Assembly: GCA_041890495.1 (NCBI GenBank)
Contig: CP169086.1
Span: 1,798,001-1,862,000, forward strand
Reading direction: 5' to 3'
From: Escherichia boydii
GTDB lineage: Bacteria > Pseudomonadota > Gammaproteobacteria > Enterobacterales > Enterobacteriaceae
Length of the DNA stretch: 64,000 nt
The notes under the pieces were generated by a model that searched no databases, was not told where the DNA came from, and saw only the letters and a program-made list of their open reading frames with translations. The number at the start of each line of letters is the position of its first letter. Positions within the stretch are counted from its first letter, which is position 1. Position numbers and translations under genes: made by a program. Shown piece after piece: positions 15,858 through 25,212 of the stretch.

Positions 15858-15999
15858 TCCCTGTACCAAAGTGACCACAATAGAAAAGGCAGCGATCCAC
15901 ATTTTGACCACACAGGATTGTTTTAGGGGGGTTTTGGTTGGTTTCGTTGTGAGGGTAACTGCTTGATTTGAATATAAGTTACTGTTTTTATGGGTGTTA
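15858..15999. other. Probable attachment-site region, prophage-host junction
   Basis: The 140 bases between the int stop and the mipA terminator must contain the prophage end in P2-type organisation (attP next to int). No tRNA gene is present, so integration is intergenic, next to mipA. The core cannot be delimited because the other prophage end is outside the window. Confidence 0.5.
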
Positions 16000-16020
16000 A
16001 AAAGGGGCGAAAGCGCCCCG
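16000..16020 (-). terminator. mipA terminator
   Basis: On the minus strand GGGGCG, a CTTT loop and CGCCCC are followed by TTTTT (plus-strand A-run at 16000-16004). It lies 36 bases after the mipA stop. Confidence 0.85.
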
Positions 16021-16055
16021 TTTTGATGCATAGATTGCACTAAATTAATGCGCAA

Positions 16056-16802
16056 TCAGAACTTGTAGCTCACGCCGACAGAGAAAATACCTGCCCAGGA
16101 CTTATCGACCATCGGGCTATCCTTCACTTCATCGCTCAGACGCTCGTAGCGGCCGGTGCCGTACACGCTCCAGTCGCCAAGGAAGTTGTAGCTCGCGGTC
16201 AGCTCCAGGTAAGGATCCCAGCCGTCATCTGCACTGTAGCTTTTCAGACCACTGCGGCGGGACTCGTTTTTAGAGACGCCGTAGTAGTAGTCATTGTAGT
16301 TCTCGCTGTTGTACTGCACACCGATACCCGGCGTCAGGGTGAGCCCACCGTTGGTGTAGCGGTACAACCACGCCAGATCCCAGATAAAGCCGTTGCTGTT
16401 ATCCAGCGTGTCGCCCGCCAGGGCCGTACGCAGGAAGCCATACTCGGTGTTATGCACGTATGAGAGCCCGGCCATCATCGAGCTTCTGCGCTTGTCGAGC
16501 TGGCGAAGCGCGTGGCTGTCGCTGTCACCCGGCTTGAAGTGCGTTGGGTCGTAGTAGGCCATGATGGAGAGCTTATCGGCCTTATCGTTCCAGAGATAGT
16601 AGCCGCCGCCGAGCCCGCGGAACCAGAAGTTATCGCCTTCATAGTTGATTACCGGTACTGGGTAAACATCGGTATCGTAATCTTTATATGGGTGTTCAAC
16701 GACACCTACGCCTGCGCCCAGGGAAAATTTACCTTCAGCGTGCGCTACGCCTGCAGACGTTGCGATAAGCACTCCAAGTGCCAGAAGTTTGAGTTTGGTC
16801 AC
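16056..16802 (-). CDS. mipA: MltA-interacting outer membrane protein MipA
   Basis: A 248-residue OmpV/MipA-family beta-barrel. A signal peptide (MTKLKLLALGVLIATSAGVAHA) is cut before EGKFSLGAG. The rest alternates aromatic and polar residues and ends in YKF, the C-terminal Phe signal for outer membrane assembly. In E. coli MipA scaffolds murein hydrolase MltA to PBP1B. The sequence is clearly orthologous to E. coli MipA but diverged in the loops, as expected for another genus. First host gene beside the prophage. Confidence 0.92.
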   Translation of the reverse strand: MTKLKLLALGVLIATSAGVAHAEGKFSLGAGVGVVEHPYKDYDTDVYPVPVINYEGDNFWFRGLGGGYYLWNDKADKLSIMAYYDPTHFKPGDSDSHALRQLDKRRSSMMAGLSYVHNTEYGFLRTALAGDTLDNSNGFIWDLAWLYRYTNGGLTLTPGIGVQYNSENYNDYYYGVSKNESRRSGLKSYSADDGWDPYLELTASYNFLGDWSVYGTGRYERLSDEVKDSPMVDKSWAGIFSVGVSYKF

Positions 16803-17118
16803 AATTAATCATTCCTTAAACAAATGTTTAGCGGGCGACAAAGTTTACCCGTCAATACATCGAAACCCAACCTTTTTACGTTTTCATTTTTTAAAGTAAC
16901 TGTTTAATTTTCCTGACGCGGATGACACCGCGCTTACAGCCAAATGAATTTAGCGTTACTGGCGAGCCTGGTCTTTACATTAATTATGCAAAATTTATGG
17001 ATGAGTTGTTGATATGCCATTGAAATTAAGAAAGCCGTGCAGGCAAGTTTTCCATTTGCCATCTACGCTTAATTTTGAAGGTGTATCACCGGGCACGTTG
17101 TTCTCATCGTCGATAAAA

Positions 17119-17134
17119 TGGCATGAGAGTTGCT
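17119..17134 (+). promoter_or_regulatory. Sigma-54 promoter of yeaGH
   Basis: TGGCATGAGAGTTGCT has the -24 GG and -12 GC elements at the required spacing (consensus TGGCAC-N5-TTGCW). It starts 119 bases before yeaG. yeaGH belongs to the nitrogen-limitation (NtrC/RpoN) regulon in E. coli. The rest of the 435-base gap 16803-17237 between divergent mipA and yeaG shows no convincing gene; a 75-codon ORF at 17014-17241 overlaps the yeaG start and looks spurious. Confidence 0.75.
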
Positions 17135-17237
17135 GTGTTTTAGCAAGAGACGTCGTTCAGTTTACCTCTTCCGGGAGCCTCTACTATTCATATGAACGGC
17201 TCTTAACCTGTGCTAAAAAACGAAAGGACGGCATACC

Positions 17238-19172
17238 ATGAATATATTCGATCACTATCGCCAGCGATATGAAGCTGCCAAGGACGAAGAGTTCACACTG
17301 CAGGAGTTTCTTACCACTTGTCGGCAAGATCGCAGTGCTTATGCCAACGCGGCTGAGCGGCTATTGATGGCTATCGGTGAGCCTGTCATGGTCGATACAG
17401 CCCAGGAACCCAGACTTTCTCGACTCTTTTCTAACCGGGTCATTGCACGTTATCCGGCGTTTGAAGAGTTTTACGGCATGGAAGACGCGATTGAACAGAT
17501 TGTCTCTTATCTGAAACACGCGGCTCAGGGGCTGGAAGAGAAGAAACAAATCCTGTATCTGCTGGGGCCTGTGGGTGGGGGTAAATCATCGCTTGCTGAG
17601 CGACTGAAATCATTAATGCAGCTCGTACCGATTTATGTATTGAGCGCGAACGGTGAGCGTAGCCCGGTCAACGATCATCCGTTCTGTCTTTTCAATCCGC
17701 AGGAAGATGCGCAGATTCTGGAAAAAGAGTATGGCATTCCTCGCCGTTATCTCGGCACCATCATGTCGCCGTGGGCGGCAAAACGCCTGCATGAATTTGG
17801 TGGCGATATCACTAAGTTCCGGGTAGTGAAGGTCTGGCCGTCAATTCTGCAACAAATTGCTATCGCCAAAACGGAACCCGGCGATGAGAACAACCAGGAC
17901 ATCTCCGCGCTGGTTGGGAAAGTCGATATTCGTAAACTCGAACACTACGCGCAGAATGACCCGGACGCCTACGGCTATTCCGGTGCGCTGTGCCGCGCCA
18001 ATCAGGGGATCATGGAATTCGTTGAGATGTTTAAAGCACCGATTAAAGTGCTGCATCCCTTGTTAACCGCCACTCAGGAAGGTAACTACAACGGGACGGA
18101 AGGTATCTCCGCCCTGCCGTTCAACGGGATTATTCTCGCACACTCGAACGAGTCCGAATGGGTCACTTTCCGTAATAACAAAAACAACGAAGCCTTCCTC
18201 GATCGTGTTTACATCGTGAAGGTGCCGTATTGCTTGCGCATTTCCGAAGAGATCAAAATCTACGAGAAATTGCTTAATCACAGTGAATTGACTCACGCCC
18301 CATGCGCCCCTGGCACGCTCGAAACACTGTCACGTTTTTCCATTCTTTCGCGCCTGAAAGAGCCAGAAAACTCCAGCATTTATTCAAAGATGCGGGTTTA
18401 TGATGGCGAAAGTCTGAAAGACACCGATCCCAAAGCCAAGTCGTATCAGGAATATCGTGACTACGCCGGTGTCGATGAAGGGATGAACGGTCTGTCGACG
18501 CGTTTTGCGTTTAAGATCCTCTCCCGCGTGTTCAACTTCGATCATGTAGAAGTGGCAGCAAACCCGGTCCATCTGTTCTACGTCCTGGAACAGCAGATTG
18601 AGCGCGAGCAGTTCCCACAAGAGCAGGCAGAACGCTATCTGGAGTTCCTGAAAGGTTATCTGATCCCGAAATATGCCGAGTTTATCGGCAAAGAGATCCA
18701 GACGGCCTACCTTGAATCCTATTCCGAATATGGGCAAAACATTTTCGACCGTTATGTTACCTACGCGGATTTCTGGATTCAGGATCAGGAGTATCGCGAT
18801 CCGGATACCGGGCAGCTGTTTGACCGCGAGTCTCTTAACGCCGAGCTGGAGAAAATCGAGAAACCGGCGGGGATCAGTAATCCAAAAGATTTCCGCAACG
18901 AGATTGTTAACTTCGTACTGCGCGCCAGAGCGAATAACAGCGGACGCAATCCGAACTGGACCAGCTATGAAAAACTGCGCACGGTCATCGAGAAGAAAAT
19001 GTTCTCCAATACCGAGGAGCTGTTGCCGGTTATCTCGTTTAACGCCAAAACGTCAACCGACGAGCAGAAGAAACACGACGACTTTGTCGACCGTATGATG
19101 GAAAAAGGCTACACCCGTAAACAGGTGCGTTTACTGTGCGAATGGTATTTGCGCGTACGTAAATCGTCTTAA
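17238..19172 (+). CDS. yeaG: PrkA-family serine protein kinase YeaG
   Basis: A 644-residue protein, the same length as and almost identical to E. coli YeaG. The N-terminal AAA-like domain has Walker A GPVGGGKSS (about residues 109-117). The C-terminal part is the PrkA kinase region. In E. coli it acts in adaptation to sustained nitrogen starvation. AAAGGACGGCATACC precedes the ATG. yeaH follows 112 bases downstream and the pair forms one unit behind the sigma-54 promoter. Very high conservation across Enterobacteriaceae means it does not by itself show which genus this is. Confidence 0.96.
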   Translation: MNIFDHYRQRYEAAKDEEFTLQEFLTTCRQDRSAYANAAERLLMAIGEPVMVDTAQEPRLSRLFSNRVIARYPAFEEFYGMEDAIEQIVSYLKHAAQGLEEKKQILYLLGPVGGGKSSLAERLKSLMQLVPIYVLSANGERSPVNDHPFCLFNPQEDAQILEKEYGIPRRYLGTIMSPWAAKRLHEFGGDITKFRVVKVWPSILQQIAIAKTEPGDENNQDISALVGKVDIRKLEHYAQNDPDAYGYSGALCRANQGIMEFVEMFKAPIKVLHPLLTATQEGNYNGTEGISALPFNGIILAHSNESEWVTFRNNKNNEAFLDRVYIVKVPYCLRISEEIKIYEKLLNHSELTHAPCAPGTLETLSRFSILSRLKEPENSSIYSKMRVYDGESLKDTDPKAKSYQEYRDYAGVDEGMNGLSTRFAFKILSRVFNFDHVEVAANPVHLFYVLEQQIEREQFPQEQAERYLEFLKGYLIPKYAEFIGKEIQTAYLESYSEYGQNIFDRYVTYADFWIQDQEYRDPDTGQLFDRESLNAELEKIEKPAGISNPKDFRNEIVNFVLRARANNSGRNPNWTSYEKLRTVIEKKMFSNTEELLPVISFNAKTSTDEQKKHDDFVDRMMEKGYTRKQVRLLCEWYLRVRKSS

Positions 19173-19284
19173 CAACCCTGGCCCGGTACACATGTTACTG
19201 GGCCTACAACGACAGCGAACCGTGGGCCTGAGAAGCGGCAACACAGGCGTAGCATACAGTTGGCAAATGTAGTACGGGGGGCAT

Positions 19285-20568
19285 ATGACCTGGTTTATTG
19301 ACCGGCGTCTGAACGGCAAAAACAAAAGCATGGTGAATCGCCAGCGTTTTTTACGCCGTTATAAAGCGCAAATTAAACAGTCGATCTCCGAGGCCATTAA
19401 TAAGCGTTCGGTGACTGACGTCGACAGCGGCGAATCCGTATCCATTCCCACGGAAGATATTAGCGAACCGATGTTTCATCAGGGGCGTGGCGGTCTGCGC
19501 CACCGCGTGCATCCGGGCAATGACCATTTCGTCCAGAACGACCGAATTGAACGTCCCCAGGGTGGCGGCGGAGGTTCCGGCAGTGGTCAGGGCCAGGCCA
19601 GCCAGGATGGTGAAGGTCAGGATGAATTTGTCTTTCAGATTTCGAAAGATGAGTATCTTGATCTGCTCTTTGAAGATTTGGCCTTACCGAATCTGAAACA
19701 AAACCAACAACGCCAGCTGACCGAATATAAAACGCATCGGGCGGGTTATACCGCTAACGGCGTTCCGGCCAATATCAGCGTTGTGCGTTCATTGCAGAAC
19801 TCACTGGCGCGACGCACAGCCATGACGGCAGGCAAGCGGCGGGAACTTCATGCACTGGAAGAGAATTTGGCCATCATCAGCAACAGTGAACCTGCGCAAC
19901 TGCTGGAAGAGGAACGTCTGCGCAAAGAAATTGCAGAATTACGTGCCAAAATTGAACGCGTCCCTTTTATTGACACCTTCGATTTACGTTACAAGAACTA
20001 CGAGAAGCGGCCCGATCCCTCCAGCCAGGCAGTGATGTTTTGCCTGATGGACGTTTCCGGTTCAATGGATCAATCCACTAAAGATATGGCTAAGCGTTTT
20101 TATATTCTGCTGTATCTGTTCCTCAGCAGAACGTATAAGAACGTGGAAGTCGTATACATCCGCCATCATACCCAGGCGAAAGAAGTCGATGAACATGAGT
20201 TTTTCTACTCGCAGGAAACAGGCGGCACCATTGTTTCCAGCGCCCTGAAACTGATGGATGAGGTAGTGAAAGAGCGTTATAACCCGGCACAGTGGAATAT
20301 TTACGCTGCACAAGCATCGGACGGCGATAACTGGGCCGATGACTCTCCGCTTTGCCATGAAATCCTGGCGAAAAAATTATTACCTGTTGTTCGTTATTAC
20401 AGCTATATCGAAATTACCCGTCGTGCACATCAGACATTGTGGCGAGAATATGAGCATCTGCAATCTACTTTCGACAACTTTGCGATGCAGCACATCCGCG
20501 ACCAGGATGATATTTATCCGGTGTTCCGTGAACTGTTCCACAAGCAATCTTCTACCAGCAACGCATAA
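19285..20568 (+). CDS. yeaH: YeaH, DUF444 von Willebrand-type protein
   Basis: A 427-residue DUF444 protein partnered with YeaG. A glycine-rich linker lies near residues 92-110 (GGGGGSGSGQGQ). The C-terminal half contains a von Willebrand A-type metal site, DVSGSMDQS (about 255-263), as in cobalt-chelatase-like proteins. The serine kinase gene lies directly upstream, and an 11-bp terminator stem follows. E. coli has dgcI and dgcJ between yeaH and yeaK; here yeaK follows directly. Confidence 0.94.
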   Translation: MTWFIDRRLNGKNKSMVNRQRFLRRYKAQIKQSISEAINKRSVTDVDSGESVSIPTEDISEPMFHQGRGGLRHRVHPGNDHFVQNDRIERPQGGGGGSGSGQGQASQDGEGQDEFVFQISKDEYLDLLFEDLALPNLKQNQQRQLTEYKTHRAGYTANGVPANISVVRSLQNSLARRTAMTAGKRRELHALEENLAIISNSEPAQLLEEERLRKEIAELRAKIERVPFIDTFDLRYKNYEKRPDPSSQAVMFCLMDVSGSMDQSTKDMAKRFYILLYLFLSRTYKNVEVVYIRHHTQAKEVDEHEFFYSQETGGTIVSSALKLMDEVVKERYNPAQWNIYAAQASDGDNWADDSPLCHEILAKKLLPVVRYYSYIEITRRAHQTLWREYEHLQSTFDNFAMQHIRDQDDIYPVFRELFHKQSSTSNA

Positions 20569-20571
20569 CCC

Positions 20572-20600
20572 AACAGCCAGCGAACGCGCTGGCTGTTTTC
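20572..20600 (+). terminator. yeaGH terminator
   Basis: The 11-bp stem AACAGCCAGCG (20572-20582) and CGCTGGCTGTT (20587-20597) closes an AACG loop and runs into TTTTC. It lies 4 bases after the yeaH stop. Confidence 0.88.
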
Positions 20601-20666
20601 TTTCGACCCCGCTCATCCCGTGCTAATGTAGAACGCTGCATACTGGATTATCACCGGGAAATCGTT

Positions 20667-21167
20667 ATGACTGACGACGTTATTGGAACAGGAACCCACC
20701 AGCAGCTCATTACCTTACTCACCGAGCAGGGCGCGCGGTTTCGCGTTATGGAGCACGAGGCGGTCGGGAAATGTGAAGCGGTAAGTGAAATTCGCGGAAC
20801 CGATCTGCGGCAAGGCGCCAAAGCCCTGGTCTGCAAGGTGAAGGGAAACGGCGTAAAAAAACACGTTCTGGCGATTTTGGCCGCCGACCTACAGGCTGAC
20901 CTGAGCCAGCTTGCCAGCCATTTTGGTGGGCTAAAGGCCTCCCTCGCCAGCCCGGCCGAAGTCGATGCCCTGACCGCCTGCGTTTTCGGCGCTATCCCGC
21001 CCTTTAGCTTTCATCCTGACCTGGCGCTGGTTGCTGACCCGCTGCTGTTTGAGCGCTTTGACGAAATCGCGTTTAACGCCGGCCTGCTGGAGAAATCCGT
21101 GATTATGGATACCCAGGACTACCTGCGCATCGCCCGTCCTGAGCTCGTCACCTTCCATAAAGCGTAA
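20667..21167 (+). CDS. yeaK: YbaK/ProX-family aminoacyl-tRNA deacylase YeaK
   Basis: A 166-residue single-domain editing enzyme that removes wrongly attached amino acids from tRNA; in E. coli YeaK acts on mischarged Ser-tRNA. The fold is recognisable from GKCEAVSEIRGTDLRQGAKALVCKVKG and the conserved FGAIPPF loop (about residues 110-116). Diverged from but collinear with E. coli. Probable own promoter between the yeaH terminator and 20667. Confidence 0.9.
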   Translation: MTDDVIGTGTHQQLITLLTEQGARFRVMEHEAVGKCEAVSEIRGTDLRQGAKALVCKVKGNGVKKHVLAILAADLQADLSQLASHFGGLKASLASPAEVDALTACVFGAIPPFSFHPDLALVADPLLFERFDEIAFNAGLLEKSVIMDTQDYLRIARPELVTFHKA

Positions 21168-21188
21168 CTGCGATGGCTGGCGCTCCTG

Positions 21189-21293
21189 TCAGCCTTTTCG
21201 TTCCAGAAAAAGCACGGAGGCAACGAGAATAGCGGCAATAGCGAAAAACGATGAGGAGATAATCAGCGTTTCAACAAACATGTGATCGTTCAT
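21189..21293 (-). CDS. yoaI: Small membrane protein YoaI
   Basis: A 34-residue peptide, MNDHMFVETLIISSSFFAIAAILVASVLFLERKG, described here by its halves: a polar start (1-9) and one membrane helix (10-29) ending in ERKG. It matches E. coli YoaI (34 aa) in length and wording and sits, as there, between yeaK and yeaL. E. coli yoaI is reported to be PhoP-influenced; no PhoP box was identified here. Confidence 0.88.
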   Translation of the reverse strand: MNDHMFVETLIISSSFFAIAAILVASVLFLERKG

Positions 21294-21438
21294 GATGGCG
21301 ACCCCTTTTGCGATATCTGCTTTCGTTTTAATCCGCGTAAATGACAAGGTTATGACAACGACAAAATCTTTTTAAAACTGTTCTCTGCCGCGTTTGCGCG
21401 TACAGTAAACAGAACAATTTTTCTGGCAAGGATTCCCT

Positions 21439-21885
21439 ATGTTTGACCCTACTCTGCTCATTCTTCTGGCACTGGCCGCGCTCGGCTTTGTCAGCCATAA
21501 CACCACCGTCGCCATCTCGATTCTGGTGCTTATTATTGTGCGCGTGACCCCGTTAAATACCTTTTTCCCGTGGATAGAAAGACAAGGTCTCACCATCGGG
21601 ATAATCATCTTAACCATCGGGGTGATGGCGCCGATCGCCAGCGGCACCCTTCCCGCCTCAACGCTGCTGCACTCGTTTGTAAACTGGAAATCGCTGGTGG
21701 CGATCGCGGTGGGGATTTTTGTTTCGTGGCTGGGCGGACGCGGCGTTACGCTGATGAGCAGCCAGCCCTCGCTGGTGGCGGGCCTGCTGGTGGGCACCGT
21801 GCTGGGCGTGGCGCTCTTTCGCGGCGTGCCGGTGGGGCCGCTGATTGCGGCAGGCCTTGTCTCTCTGTTTATCGGGAAGTCGTAG
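21439..21885 (+). CDS. yeaL: DUF441 inner membrane protein YeaL
   Basis: A 148-residue membrane protein with four or five helices and the DUF441 words NTTVAISILVLIIVRVTPLN and PVGPLIAAGLVSLFIGKS. Same length and position as E. coli YeaL. Function unknown. Its end overlaps the convergent nimR end by 17 bases. Confidence 0.92.
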   Translation: MFDPTLLILLALAALGFVSHNTTVAISILVLIIVRVTPLNTFFPWIERQGLTIGIIILTIGVMAPIASGTLPASTLLHSFVNWKSLVAIAVGIFVSWLGGRGVTLMSSQPSLVAGLLVGTVLGVALFRGVPVGPLIAAGLVSLFIGKS

Positions 21886-22660
21886 TCAGGCTGGCCATAT
21901 AACGCGCCGGCGTCTGGCCCAATCCCTTCCTGAACATGGTGATAAACGCGGTGGTCGAGTCATAGCCCAGTGACTGTGCCACCTGCTGTACCGATTTTCC
22001 GCCGATCAGGTGCTGTAATGCCACAATCAGCTGCAGCTGGTGACGCCAGCGGCGAAAGCTTAAGCCCGTCTCTTTCACCACCAGCCGCGCCAGGCTGCGT
22101 TCGCTCATGGCGAAGTGGCTCGCCCACTGCGTTAGCGTCTGCCAGGCGGCAGGCTCTTCCGCCATCTTCTCGCTCATCAGCCTGATTTTGGGATGCGGCG
22201 AGACGGGCAGCTGCAGATGCTCCTGCCGCTGGAGCGGCAGCTCGTCAAACAGGACGTCCACCAGGCGCGATGTGGCCGCAAGAGGAAGTTGTTCACGCGA
22301 TTTTTCCGCCAGGGATAAAATCAGCTCCCGCACCAGAGGAGAGATTTTCAGGGTGCAGCAGCGGTCGGGCAAGCTGGCGGCACCCGGTTCAATGAACAAA
22401 AAGCAGAGCTGTGCGCCCGGCGTGGCCCTGTTGCTATGCGGCATTTGCCCGGGGATCCAGACGGCGTACTGGGGCGGCACCATCAGCATCGCATTTTCCA
22501 CTTCACAGGTGATTGCGCCGCCGAGGGCCAGAATCAGCTGCCCCTTACGGTGATGATGTCGGGGAATATATTGTTCCTCCGCCACCACGCGGATGCGAAA
22601 TGCGACGGCCGCATCGTGCTGGCTATCGGGGTCATAGCCGTCCAGTCCCAGACCAATCAT
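21869..22660 (-). CDS. nimR: AraC-family regulator NimR (YeaM)
   Basis: A 263-residue AraC/XylS-type regulator. The N-terminal cupin sensing domain contains HHHRKGQLILALGG (about 35-48). Two C-terminal helix-turn-helices lie at about 170-255, including the QSLGYDSTTAFITMFRKGLGQTPARY signature (split over 230-255). In E. coli NimR represses nimT and its own gene. It is divergent from nimT across a 99-base control region (22661-22759). Clearly diverged from the E. coli protein. Confidence 0.9.
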   Translation of the reverse strand: MIGLGLDGYDPDSQHDAAVAFRIRVVAEEQYIPRHHHRKGQLILALGGAITCEVENAMLMVPPQYAVWIPGQMPHSNRATPGAQLCFLFIEPGAASLPDRCCTLKISPLVRELILSLAEKSREQLPLAATSRLVDVLFDELPLQRQEHLQLPVSPHPKIRLMSEKMAEEPAAWQTLTQWASHFAMSERSLARLVVKETGLSFRRWRHQLQLIVALQHLIGGKSVQQVAQSLGYDSTTAFITMFRKGLGQTPARYMASLTTTSR

Positions 22661-22759
22661 CAGTTTGTCCGATATTAGCGATAAACTGTCATTTTAGCCT
22701 GATTTCAACCGCTGAGAAAATCGGTATTGTGAGCGCTCGCTTGAACGTATGAGAACATA

Positions 22760-23947
22760 ATGACTACTGCTATTCGCACCTCAGGAAAACACGGCGCGCT
22801 GTTGATTGCAGGCATCCTGATGATTGCCACTACGCTTCGCGTCACCTTTACCGGCGCAGCCCCGCTGCTCGACACTATTCGTCTTGATTATGGCTTAAGC
22901 ACGGCGCAAACCGGTCTGCTGACCACCCTGCCCCTGCTGGCTTTCGCTCTCGTCTCGCCGCTCGCCGCAGGCGTTGCCCGGCGTATCGGCATGGAGCGCA
23001 GCCTGTTTATCGCCCTGCTGCTGATTTGCGCCGGGATTGCCGTTCGCTCACTGCCTTCCGCCGCTTTGCTTTTCACCGGAACGGCGATCGTCGGCTGCGG
23101 TATTGCGCTCGGGAACGTGCTGTTACCCGGATTAATTAAGCGTGATTTTCCAGGCCAGGTGGCGAAGCTCACCGGCGCCTATTCCCTGACGATGGGCGTC
23201 TCGGCGGCGTTTGGCTCGGCGATGATTGTTCCCCTGGCACAGGGGAATGCGGGCTGGCATGGCGCGCTGCTGATGCTGATGGCGTTTCCGCTGATGGCAC
23301 TGCTGCTCTGGCTGCCGCAGTGGCGTCAGAAACATGTCGCAACGGTAACGGGCGCAGGCGCGCTGCATAACCGCGCGATCTGGCGCTCGGCCCTCGCCTG
23401 GCAGGTAACGCTTTTCTTAGGGATTAACTCGCTGATTTACTACGTCATCATCGGCTGGCTGCCGGCGATACTGCTGAGCCACGGCTACAGCGAAGCGCAG
23501 GCCGGCTCGGTGCACGGTCTGCTGCAGCTGGCCACGGCCGTGCCGGGACTCGCCGTTCCGCTGATCCTCCACCGTCTGAAAGATCAGCGGACGATCGCAG
23601 GCGCGGTGGCGCTAATGTGCGCGATAAGCGCGGCGGGATTATGGTTTATGCCAGGCATGGCGGTCATGTGGACGCTGGTATTTGGCTTTGGCACAGGGGC
23701 AACGATGATCCTCGGCCTGACGTTTATCGGTCTACGCGCCAGCACTGCACACCAGGCGGCGGCGTTGTCAGGCATGGCGCAGTCGATTGGCTATCTGCTC
23801 GCCGCCTGCGGCCCTCCGCTAATGGGGAAAATTCACGATAGCGCGGGAGACTGGCGGATCCCGCTTCTGGGCTGCGCGCTGGCCGCCGTGATAATGGCCC
23901 TCTGCGGCATCTTAGCCGGGCGAGACAGGGAGATCGCACCCCGTTAA
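22760..23947 (+). CDS. nimT: MFS exporter NimT (YeaN)
   Basis: A 395-residue major facilitator of the CynX/NimT family with twelve predicted membrane helices. The conserved loop between helices 2 and 3 reads GVARRIGMER. E. coli NimT exports 2-nitroimidazole. It is controlled by the divergent NimR. GC is high (near 60%), unlike the E. coli-like blocks further right. A REP sequence follows the gene. Confidence 0.9.
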   Translation: MTTAIRTSGKHGALLIAGILMIATTLRVTFTGAAPLLDTIRLDYGLSTAQTGLLTTLPLLAFALVSPLAAGVARRIGMERSLFIALLLICAGIAVRSLPSAALLFTGTAIVGCGIALGNVLLPGLIKRDFPGQVAKLTGAYSLTMGVSAAFGSAMIVPLAQGNAGWHGALLMLMAFPLMALLLWLPQWRQKHVATVTGAGALHNRAIWRSALAWQVTLFLGINSLIYYVIIGWLPAILLSHGYSEAQAGSVHGLLQLATAVPGLAVPLILHRLKDQRTIAGAVALMCAISAAGLWFMPGMAVMWTLVFGFGTGATMILGLTFIGLRASTAHQAAALSGMAQSIGYLLAACGPPLMGKIHDSAGDWRIPLLGCALAAVIMALCGILAGRDREIAPR

Positions 23948-24010
23948 ACAGTGTGGCAGACCCGCGTTTCGCCAGCGGCGCTGCGCTGAATTGTGCAATC
24001 TGTTGATATG

Positions 24011-24041
24011 TAGGCCGGGTAAGCGCAGCGCCACCCGGCAA
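24011..24041. repeat. REP (palindromic) element
   Basis: TAGGCCGGGTAAGCGCAGCG and CCACCCGGCA form the stem-loop of an enterobacterial REP unit. It lies between the convergent nimT and amidotransferase ends. Confidence 0.85.
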
Positions 24042-24055
24042 GAAAAGCGGCGACG

Positions 24056-24766
24056 TTATGAATCGCGCGCCGCGCGCAGCATCGCCTGCACCAGCACGAC
24101 CGGGCGTCCTTCCAGCGCAGCACGCTCGTGCTGGAATAAGGTGATCACGAAGAACGGGTGCGTAACCAGCTCTGCGGCACGAATTTCCCCCTGTTCATCC
24201 CAGCCTGTAACGTGCATATCACCGCTTTCCAGCGCCTGTGCAAACGCCGGCGACACGCCATAGTTACAGTGATATCCCTCTTCAATTTCAGGCTTGCCGT
24301 ACGCTTTGGCGATCAGCGTATTTTTGCGCAGTTCAATCGCATCGGTTTTTTCTACCAGCGAGCAGGCCAACGGCGCAATCACCATGGTGCCTTCGGTATC
24401 CGTCTCAGCGTGTGCCGCATCAGCCCAGCCCAGCACGTTTCGGGCATACTCAATCAGCGCATGCTGGAATCCGCCGCAGGTGCCCAGGAACGGGATGCTG
24501 TTTTCACGGGCGTAGCGCGCGGCGATAAAAGCGGCCTCCGTGTTTTTGTAGGGGCTGGCAGGAACCAGCCAGATGGCATCGTAGCCCACCAGATCTTCAG
24601 GGCTTGTCAGCTCCGTGGTGGCAAGCCAGTCGTAATCGGCGGTGAGGTCAAGGACTGCGGCGGCGTCGTCAATGGCCAGCGGGATCGCCTGATGCGCAAT
24701 AACACTGGGATTGTAATCGCCAACCAGCGCAATGCGCAGCGTCGTTTTAACCGGGAGGTGTTCCAT
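24056..24766 (-). CDS. CTP-synthase-like class I glutamine amidotransferase protein
   Basis: A 236-residue stand-alone class I amidotransferase-like domain related to the C-terminus of CTP synthase. The nucleophile elbow is FLGTCGGFQHA (Cys near residue 95). The usual His and Glu pair appears to be in THPFFVITLFQHER near 203-216 but is not canonical (HPE expected). Homologues are annotated as CTP synthase C-terminal region-related proteins; substrate unknown. It does not belong to the E. coli yea cluster, so it is an insertion specific to this lineage. Confidence 0.75.
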   Translation of the reverse strand: MEHLPVKTTLRIALVGDYNPSVIAHQAIPLAIDDAAAVLDLTADYDWLATTELTSPEDLVGYDAIWLVPASPYKNTEAAFIAARYARENSIPFLGTCGGFQHALIEYARNVLGWADAAHAETDTEGTMVIAPLACSLVEKTDAIELRKNTLIAKAYGKPEIEEGYHCNYGVSPAFAQALESGDMHVTGWDEQGEIRAAELVTHPFFVITLFQHERAALEGRPVVLVQAMLRAARDS

Positions 24767-24867
24767 GAAAGGTTCCTTATGCCAGAGTATTATCAGATAA
24801 CATAAGGAACCTCAGACTACCGATCTTTTGCAGTTATCACAATACCTTAAATTTGGAGGGTGGAATC

Positions 24868-25212
24868 ATGATTCAGTGCAAACGCGTTTATGAACAGGCA
24901 GCCCCTGACGACGGCTATCGGGTACTGGTGGACAGGCTGTGGCCGCGCGGGATAAAAAAAACGGATCTCATGTATGACGAATGGTGTAAAGCGCTCGCGC
25001 CCTCAACTGAACTACGCAAGGCTTTTCATAGCGAAACCATTGATTTCACCGCCTTCAGCCAGGCCTATCGGGAAGAGCTGGCGCAGCATGCTGACGAGGG
25101 CGTGCGTCTGGCGACGCTGGCACAAAGGCAGAGCGTCACCCTGCTCTTTGCTGCCAAAAACGCGGAGCAAAACCACGCCCTGGTCTTAGCCGACTGGCTG
25201 CGCCATCTGTGA
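24868..25212 (+). CDS. yeaO: DUF488 family protein YeaO
   Basis: A 114-residue DUF488 protein (MIQCKRVYEQAAPDDGYRVLVDRLWPRGIKK). The LVDRLWPRG motif is the family signature. Homologous to E. coli YeaO, about 60% alike. The ATG at 24868 is preferred over the TTG at 24853 because GGAGGGTGG stands directly before it. Function unknown. Its stop abuts the next, convergent stop at 25213. Confidence 0.9.
   Translation: MIQCKRVYEQAAPDDGYRVLVDRLWPRGIKKTDLMYDEWCKALAPSTELRKAFHSETIDFTAFSQAYREELAQHADEGVRLATLAQRQSVTLLFAAKNAEQNHALVLADWLRHL

Noticed and set aside
1..16055. CRISPR array or tRNA-type attachment site at the prophage
   Set aside because: No regularly spaced repeats of CRISPR length and no tRNA sequence were found near the integrase end.
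17014..17241. 75-codon rightward ORF before yeaG
   Set aside because: It runs through the sigma-54 promoter and over the yeaG start; no similarity to any small protein I know.
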